A DNA stretch of 64,000 nt from Chryseobacterium oranimense (lineage in GTDB: Bacteria; Bacteroidota; Bacteroidia; Flavobacteriales; Weeksellaceae): NCBI RefSeq assembly GCF_900129755.1, contig NZ_FQWT01000002.1:806001-870000 (forward strand). The letters run 5' to 3'. The position numbers and the translations under genes were made by a program. The first letter of the stretch is position 1. Each line of letters begins with the position of its first letter. The notes below the pieces were generated by a model. The model was not told the origin of the DNA. It searched no databases and saw nothing but the letters and a program-made list of their open reading frames with translations. Positions 60,156-64,000 of this stretch are shown one piece after another.

Positions 60156-60773
60156 TTACTCCGGTGCTTTAAATATATTATCATCCGAATGGAAACCGGC
60201 TACACCGCCGCTTACTGCGAACTTCATAGCCGAAGCTGCAGTCATTCCCACTACGGGTTTGATGTTTTTTTCTTCAGTAACAATTACCCATCCTGAAATA
60301 GCATAGGAATGGGGCAGATATACCGCAACGTAATTGTGCTTGTCAACGTCCGACATTTCTTTTTGGGTAAGAAAGCCGATTCTCCAGATCTCCGGATTTT
60401 CATTGGTTTTTACCCAGACAGGATCATTGAATTTTTTTTTGTCGCCCACAAACGATGACATGACGTCTTTTGTAGGTGTATAGATATGTTTTACTCCCGG
60501 AGTTTTTTCAAGAAACCGGTCCATAGTATCAAAAAAGAATTTTCCTACTACAAATTTATTTCCGAGATAGCCCAGAACAGCAGTCATCAGTATGGTTGAA
60601 ATAAAAACCAGCCCGGGAATCTCTTTTGCGACGGAAGGAATAATATTGTCAATAGCGCTTACAATATACCAGATCACAAAGATTGTAAGCCCGATAGGGC
60701 CAATAATAACCAGTCCCTGAAAGAAATTTTTCAGAAAAAAATTGGTAATATTTTCAAAGGTCGATTTTTTCAA
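60156..60773 (-). CDS. DUF502 membrane protein
   Basis: A 205-residue inner-membrane protein of the DUF502 family with two N-terminal helices (about 17-40 and 52-70) and a soluble domain. The family motif TPGVKHIYTPTKDVMSSF (about 90-107) and YVAVYLPHSYAISGWVIVTEEKNI are present. Function unknown. It is 21 nt downstream of miaE, so probably co-transcribed. Confidence 0.85.
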   Translation of the reverse strand: MKKSTFENITNFFLKNFFQGLVIIGPIGLTIFVIWYIVSAIDNIIPSVAKEIPGLVFISTILMTAVLGYLGNKFVVGKFFFDTMDRFLEKTPGVKHIYTPTKDVMSSFVGDKKKFNDPVWVKTNENPEIWRIGFLTQKEMSDVDKHNYVAVYLPHSYAISGWVIVTEEKNIKPVVGMTAASAMKFAVSGGVAGFHSDDNIFKAPE

Positions 60774-60794
60774 CGTGGTCTTTTTACTTTTTGT

Positions 60795-61373
60795 TTATCC
60801 GTGGATGGTTTCTTTATTTCCGTATGATTTTATGATATTGGCTTCATATTCCAGCCATGCATCCCAGCGTTTGTTTACTTTTTCAGGGTTACCAAGCTGT
60901 CTTGCAAACCCTATAAAGGTGGTGTAATGATTGGCTTCTGAGATCATCAGTTCTTTATAGAACCCTTTCAGTTCTTCGTCTTTAATATTTTCGGTAAGAA
61001 CTTTGAATCTTTCGCAGCTTCTTGCTTCAATCATAGCAGCAAAAAGCATTTTATCCACAATCAGATCTTCCCTGCTCCCCTGGATAATGAATTTAGCCAG
61101 CTCATTTACATAATCATCCTTTCTTGGTCTGCCAAATGCATAACCTCTCTTTTTAATGATCTCATGAACTTGATTGAAATGATCCAGCTCTTCCTGTGCA
61201 ATAGCCAGAAGTTCTGTAACGATCTCAGGATGTTCAGGGAGCATGGTAATTAAGCCGATGGCATTGGTTGCTGCTTTCTGCTCGCACCACGCATGATCCG
61301 TTAAAATTTCTTCAATGTTCTCCTCTGCAATATTTGCCCACCTTGGGTCGGTAGGAAGTTTCAACTTAAACAT
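60795..61373 (-). CDS. miaE: tRNA-(2-methylthio-N6-isopentenyl-A37) hydroxylase
   Basis: Non-haem diiron monooxygenase that hydroxylates ms2i6A37 in tRNA. The 192-residue four-helix bundle keeps the diiron ligands in order: Glu near 31 (AWCEQKA), the EELDHF pair, the EARSCERF helix and SEANHYTTF. Identity is from these motifs. It heads a probable two-gene transcript with the DUF502 gene. Confidence 0.9.
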   Translation of the reverse strand: MFKLKLPTDPRWANIAEENIEEILTDHAWCEQKAATNAIGLITMLPEHPEIVTELLAIAQEELDHFNQVHEIIKKRGYAFGRPRKDDYVNELAKFIIQGSREDLIVDKMLFAAMIEARSCERFKVLTENIKDEELKGFYKELMISEANHYTTFIGFARQLGNPEKVNKRWDAWLEYEANIIKSYGNKETIHG

Positions 61374-61522
61374 GTTTTGAATTTTCTGTAAAATTAAAAT
61401 AAATTGCGATAAGTAAGAAGTTTTATTAAAATTTAAAAAAGGTTAAATGTTTTTTAAATTAAAATGAATGAAATATTGGTATTTTTTTTGATATTCTATA
61501 TCTATAATTAAAAATTTAAACA

Positions 61523-61780
61523 ATGGAAGCTCTTACAACTTTAAAAAATAAGCTTAACACAGGGTTAGCTTTTTTAGTTATGATGTTTATGTCTGCAATG
61601 TCGTTTGCACAGAATAATGATACCGGTGCCGTGACGGCAGATAAGACAGTTAATTCAACAAGCACAAGTACAACTACCACAGAATGGTATACAAATCCTA
61701 TATATCTTATTGTAGGTGCTGTCGTCCTTCTTATTATTATTGTTCTTTTGACGAGAGGCTCTAAAAAAGAAAGAGATTAA
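61523..61780 (+). CDS. Small secreted/anchored protein with C-terminal helix
   Basis: An 85-residue protein. An N-terminal signal (about 10-29, LAFLVMMFMSAMSFAQ) leads to a Thr/Ser-rich extracytoplasmic linker, then a C-terminal membrane helix (about 57-76) and a basic RGSKKERD tail. Function unknown. Its stop overlaps by 4 nt with the convergent acyltransferase gene. Confidence 0.6.
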   Translation: MEALTTLKNKLNTGLAFLVMMFMSAMSFAQNNDTGAVTADKTVNSTSTSTTTTEWYTNPIYLIVGAVVLLIIIVLLTRGSKKERD

Positions 61781-62868
61781 TCGGCGGCGGTTTTTTTTCG
61801 TAAAAGCTCAAGGACTTTCCAACCAAGATCATCTACTTTTTTTAATCCTGCTGCAATTATGAAGGCAAGGATTACATTGATCACGTAAATGAGGATCATC
61901 AGCAGCCACCAGGGCATATTTTCTTTCAGTGAAACAACAATGAAATATACCAGAGATGAACTTATGCCCTGTGCAAAATAAAAGAAGATGGCATTTTTAC
62001 CGATGTAGGTTATAAAGGTTTCTTTTGTAATTTTTAATCTGTTGTAAAATACGAATAATGTGGTTATTGAAAACAGAGACCATATTATATAAGGAATCTT
62101 TGGAGGAAATTTATTTTTATTGATCTTATAAAAAATCTCATTGCCGTAATACCAGAACATCCAGATTAAAGCTGCTGCCACTACCGCATACAGTACAGGA
62201 ATAATTTGGGTTGGAATTTTCTTTCCGCGCAGCCTGTTAGCTATTAAAAATATGGCAAGATAAAAAGCAACATAGCCTACCTGTCCTCCCGGATAATATT
62301 CAGGGAAAATATTGAATATTAAAGTCAAAACCACGCAGATACCTATAAACCAGTTGATATGTTTTGGAAAAAACCTTAGGATAAGGACTCCGAAAACGGC
62401 CAGAATGAAATATACTTTGAGATACCAGAAGCTTCCCATTACAACAGGGAAGGTGTCTGCATTCGTATATTGGTGAAGGTACCAGTTGCCGAGGTTCTGC
62501 CATTGAGGAACATCCGAAACGCTGGTAGCTGCATATTTGGATCCAAATGTTGAATAAAAATTCTGAAGCCATTCCATAGAGAAAAACGTTAATCCTAATA
62601 CTTTGAAAAAATAATCCAGAAAGAACAGAAATGTTACAAAGATCATATAGGTGATCTGAAGTTTTAGTAATCTGTAAAATGTTTTTTCGACGTTCGAGCC
62701 GGAGGTGATTCCGCTTAAAGCATAAAAGAGAGCCACATCAAAAACCAGGGAAAACACCCTTACCTCTGCCGGAATGTAGAACTGCCCGGACCAGAATGCG
62801 GTATGGATAAATATGATGGAAAGTGTTGCCATTCCCTTGGCAAAATCAATGTAGAGGTCTCTTTTCAT
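61777..62868 (-). CDS. Acyltransferase family 3 protein
   Basis: A 363-residue polytopic protein of the acyltransferase-3 family with about ten membrane helices, which transfers acyl groups to surface sugars or lipids. The N-terminal RDLYIDFAKGMATLSIIFIHTAFW has the Asp (FAKG) and His (IFIH) family motif. The acceptor is unknown. Ends beside and 4 nt over the small plus-strand gene. Confidence 0.85.
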   Translation of the reverse strand: MKRDLYIDFAKGMATLSIIFIHTAFWSGQFYIPAEVRVFSLVFDVALFYALSGITSGSNVEKTFYRLLKLQITYMIFVTFLFFLDYFFKVLGLTFFSMEWLQNFYSTFGSKYAATSVSDVPQWQNLGNWYLHQYTNADTFPVVMGSFWYLKVYFILAVFGVLILRFFPKHINWFIGICVVLTLIFNIFPEYYPGGQVGYVAFYLAIFLIANRLRGKKIPTQIIPVLYAVVAAALIWMFWYYGNEIFYKINKNKFPPKIPYIIWSLFSITTLFVFYNRLKITKETFITYIGKNAIFFYFAQGISSSLVYFIVVSLKENMPWWLLMILIYVINVILAFIIAAGLKKVDDLGWKVLELLRKKTAAD

Positions 62869-62928
62869 TAGTATAGGATCTGGTTCAAAAGTAAATAAAC
62901 TTTGGGATATTTATCAAATAAACTAAAA

Positions 62929-62953
62929 GAGACAGAACATTGCTGCCTGTCTC
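62929..62953 (-). terminator. Intrinsic terminator of the metallopeptidase gene
   Basis: GAGACAG (62929-62935) and CTGTCTC (62947-62953) form a 7-bp stem, followed on the minus strand by TTTTAG. Weak to moderate. Confidence 0.6.
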
Positions 62954-62981
62954 CTTTGTTAAATATGCTAAAAATGAATGT

Positions 62982-63869
62982 TTATTTAAGTTGCTTGAAT
63001 TGTTCTTCAGATATTTCTCCGGTCTGGATTTTTCTAAGTTCGTCCATATACTTGCTCATGTAGGCATCGATTTCTGGATTTACAGAGTTTTTACCCATTT
63101 TGTAAGTGCCGTTCAATACCCCTTGGTAATAATAGAAGAAGTTATAGTCAAAATTAGATGCAGTGAGATCATACTGTCCAAGAAGGAACCCTAAACGTAC
63201 TGCGGATCTTCTTTGAGGTGGCGTCCCGTGGTGATTGGCACTTGAAGTCTGGTAATCTCCGATGCTTTGTGCAAATTCATAGGCAGCAGCAATTTCAGAG
63301 AAATTGGTTTTGTTGTAGCCGTTTGGTCTTCTTAAATAGTATCCTGCAAAACCGTCGGCTTCCAGCTCATTGGGTCTTGCTGTAGATTCGCTTACAGAAG
63401 GAAGCCCAAAAATGTACTGCAGCTGGTGGCCATACTCATGAGCAAGGATCATGGCATTCACAATATCGCCTCCTTTGTTTTTTGCATCTGCATAAATAGC
63501 ATAGCCGTAATAAATTTTTCCTGTAGAGTAGGAAATAGCGTTGTAGGTAGACCCGAAATTAGAAGGGTCATCTACAAATCGTAAAGTTGGGTTGCTTCTT
63601 CCCCAAAGACTGGCAATTTTGGTCATCTGGGAATTCATAAAATTGGTGTCTGCTGTGGACTGAAGACCAGTTTTAAGAACTGCTGTTGAGCTCCAATATT
63701 GGTCTACATAAGAGCAGCTCTTTTCAAGATCTCCTGGTTGTTCGATCTTGGCGCTGGCAGATTGTGATTCCGGAAGAACAGATTCTTCCATGTTGTCATC
63801 ATGGCACGCTGATAATGAAAAAGCGGCAATGGCTCCTGCTAATAAGCAGAATTTAAAGTTTCTTTTCAT
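62982..63869 (-). CDS. Neutral zinc metallopeptidase lipoprotein
   Basis: A 295-residue lipoprotein: signal with lipobox SAC (Cys22), then a metallopeptidase domain of the YpfJ-like neutral zinc type. The zinc site is HEYGH (144-148), with a third acidic ligand in the NELEADGFAGYY segment (Glu170 or Asp172) and AHEYGHQLQYIFG context. The target is unknown. A basic, helical C-terminus (DELRKIQTGEISEEQFKQLK) follows. Start ATG at 63869; upstream is AT-rich to the window end with no further gene. Confidence 0.82.
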   Translation of the reverse strand: MKRNFKFCLLAGAIAAFSLSACHDDNMEESVLPESQSASAKIEQPGDLEKSCSYVDQYWSSTAVLKTGLQSTADTNFMNSQMTKIASLWGRSNPTLRFVDDPSNFGSTYNAISYSTGKIYYGYAIYADAKNKGGDIVNAMILAHEYGHQLQYIFGLPSVSESTARPNELEADGFAGYYLRRPNGYNKTNFSEIAAAYEFAQSIGDYQTSSANHHGTPPQRRSAVRLGFLLGQYDLTASNFDYNFFYYYQGVLNGTYKMGKNSVNPEIDAYMSKYMDELRKIQTGEISEEQFKQLK

Positions 63870-64000
63870 ATAAAATATTTTTTGGTGATAACGAAGGTAT
63901 AAAATTATCTCTTATATATGAGCACTTTATGTGAAAAAATTATTCAAAATTTAGTGAAATGATTTTTCAATTAGATTTTTACAAAAAAATACAGGACTGA

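Noticed and set aside
1..64000. CRISPR array, tRNA, rRNA, prophage or transposase
   Set aside because: No regular direct repeats with spacers, no cloverleaf-like or rRNA-like segments, and no phage structural or transposase proteins were recognised.

Overview
The window looks like a chromosomal segment of a Flavobacteriia bacterium, most likely Chryseobacterium or a close Weeksellaceae relative. The support is protein similarity as I recall it (TonB-dependent receptors, a YegP/DUF1508 protein, a Chryseobacterium-type double-glycine peptide), AT-rich spacers, few Shine-Dalgarno sequences, and promoter -7 boxes of the Bacteroidetes form TAnnTTTG. No rRNA, tRNA, CRISPR array, transposase or prophage was seen.

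Layout. 1-11.1 kb is the division and cell wall (dcw) cluster on the minus strand: mraZ, rsmH, an ftsL-like gene, ftsI, murE, mraY, murD, ftsW, murG and the start of murC, preceded by a three-repeat MraZ operator. 11.3-13.2 kb (plus) holds an alpha/beta hydrolase, engB and an ElaA-type acetyltransferase. 13.2-23.2 kb is an accessory region. It holds a tightly packed ten-gene minus-strand operon (Cys/His-rich mini-protein, YegP, PD-(D/E)XK nuclease-like protein, Cys-rich SH3 protein, PH-SHOCT, TM2, small membrane protein, TerB-like, coiled-coil membrane protein, VWA-like lipoprotein). Upstream of it lie a TPR-lipoprotein histidine kinase and its response regulator, two small genes (one apparently starting with ATA) and a plus-strand membrane protein. 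The same 16-bp dyad, TTACGG-N4-CCGTAA, lies upstream of the ten-gene operon and upstream of the plus-strand gene, at the same distance from a -7-like box. This is the best candidate here for an undescribed, self-regulated system.

23.2-32.1 kb: msrA, a ROK glucokinase without the usual zinc cysteines, and a four-gene iron-uptake operon with two TonB receptor/PepSY-reductase pairs. 32.2-46.1 kb: secA, a DUF2795 gene, a nucleotide-sugar epimerase, DUF2797, an AsmA-like protein, a radical SAM protein, a double-glycine leader peptide, a 2-oxoglutarate dioxygenase, menD and pabC-like genes. 46.1-50.1 kb: pabB, then a plus-strand run of membrane proteins (two related integral membrane proteins and an AI-2E exporter) and a DUF3820 gene. 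50.1-64 kb: uvrB, a frameshifted PQQ-type sugar dehydrogenase, a TonB receptor, a PatB-like aminotransferase with an FAD monooxygenase, tryptophanase, a DUF502 protein, miaE, a small membrane protein, an acyltransferase-3 protein and a zinc-metallopeptidase lipoprotein.

Working model for the accessory region (inference): the kinase senses an envelope or intracellular cue, the regulator binds the dyads at about -42, and it activates a membrane-centred effector operon plus the neighbouring membrane protein.
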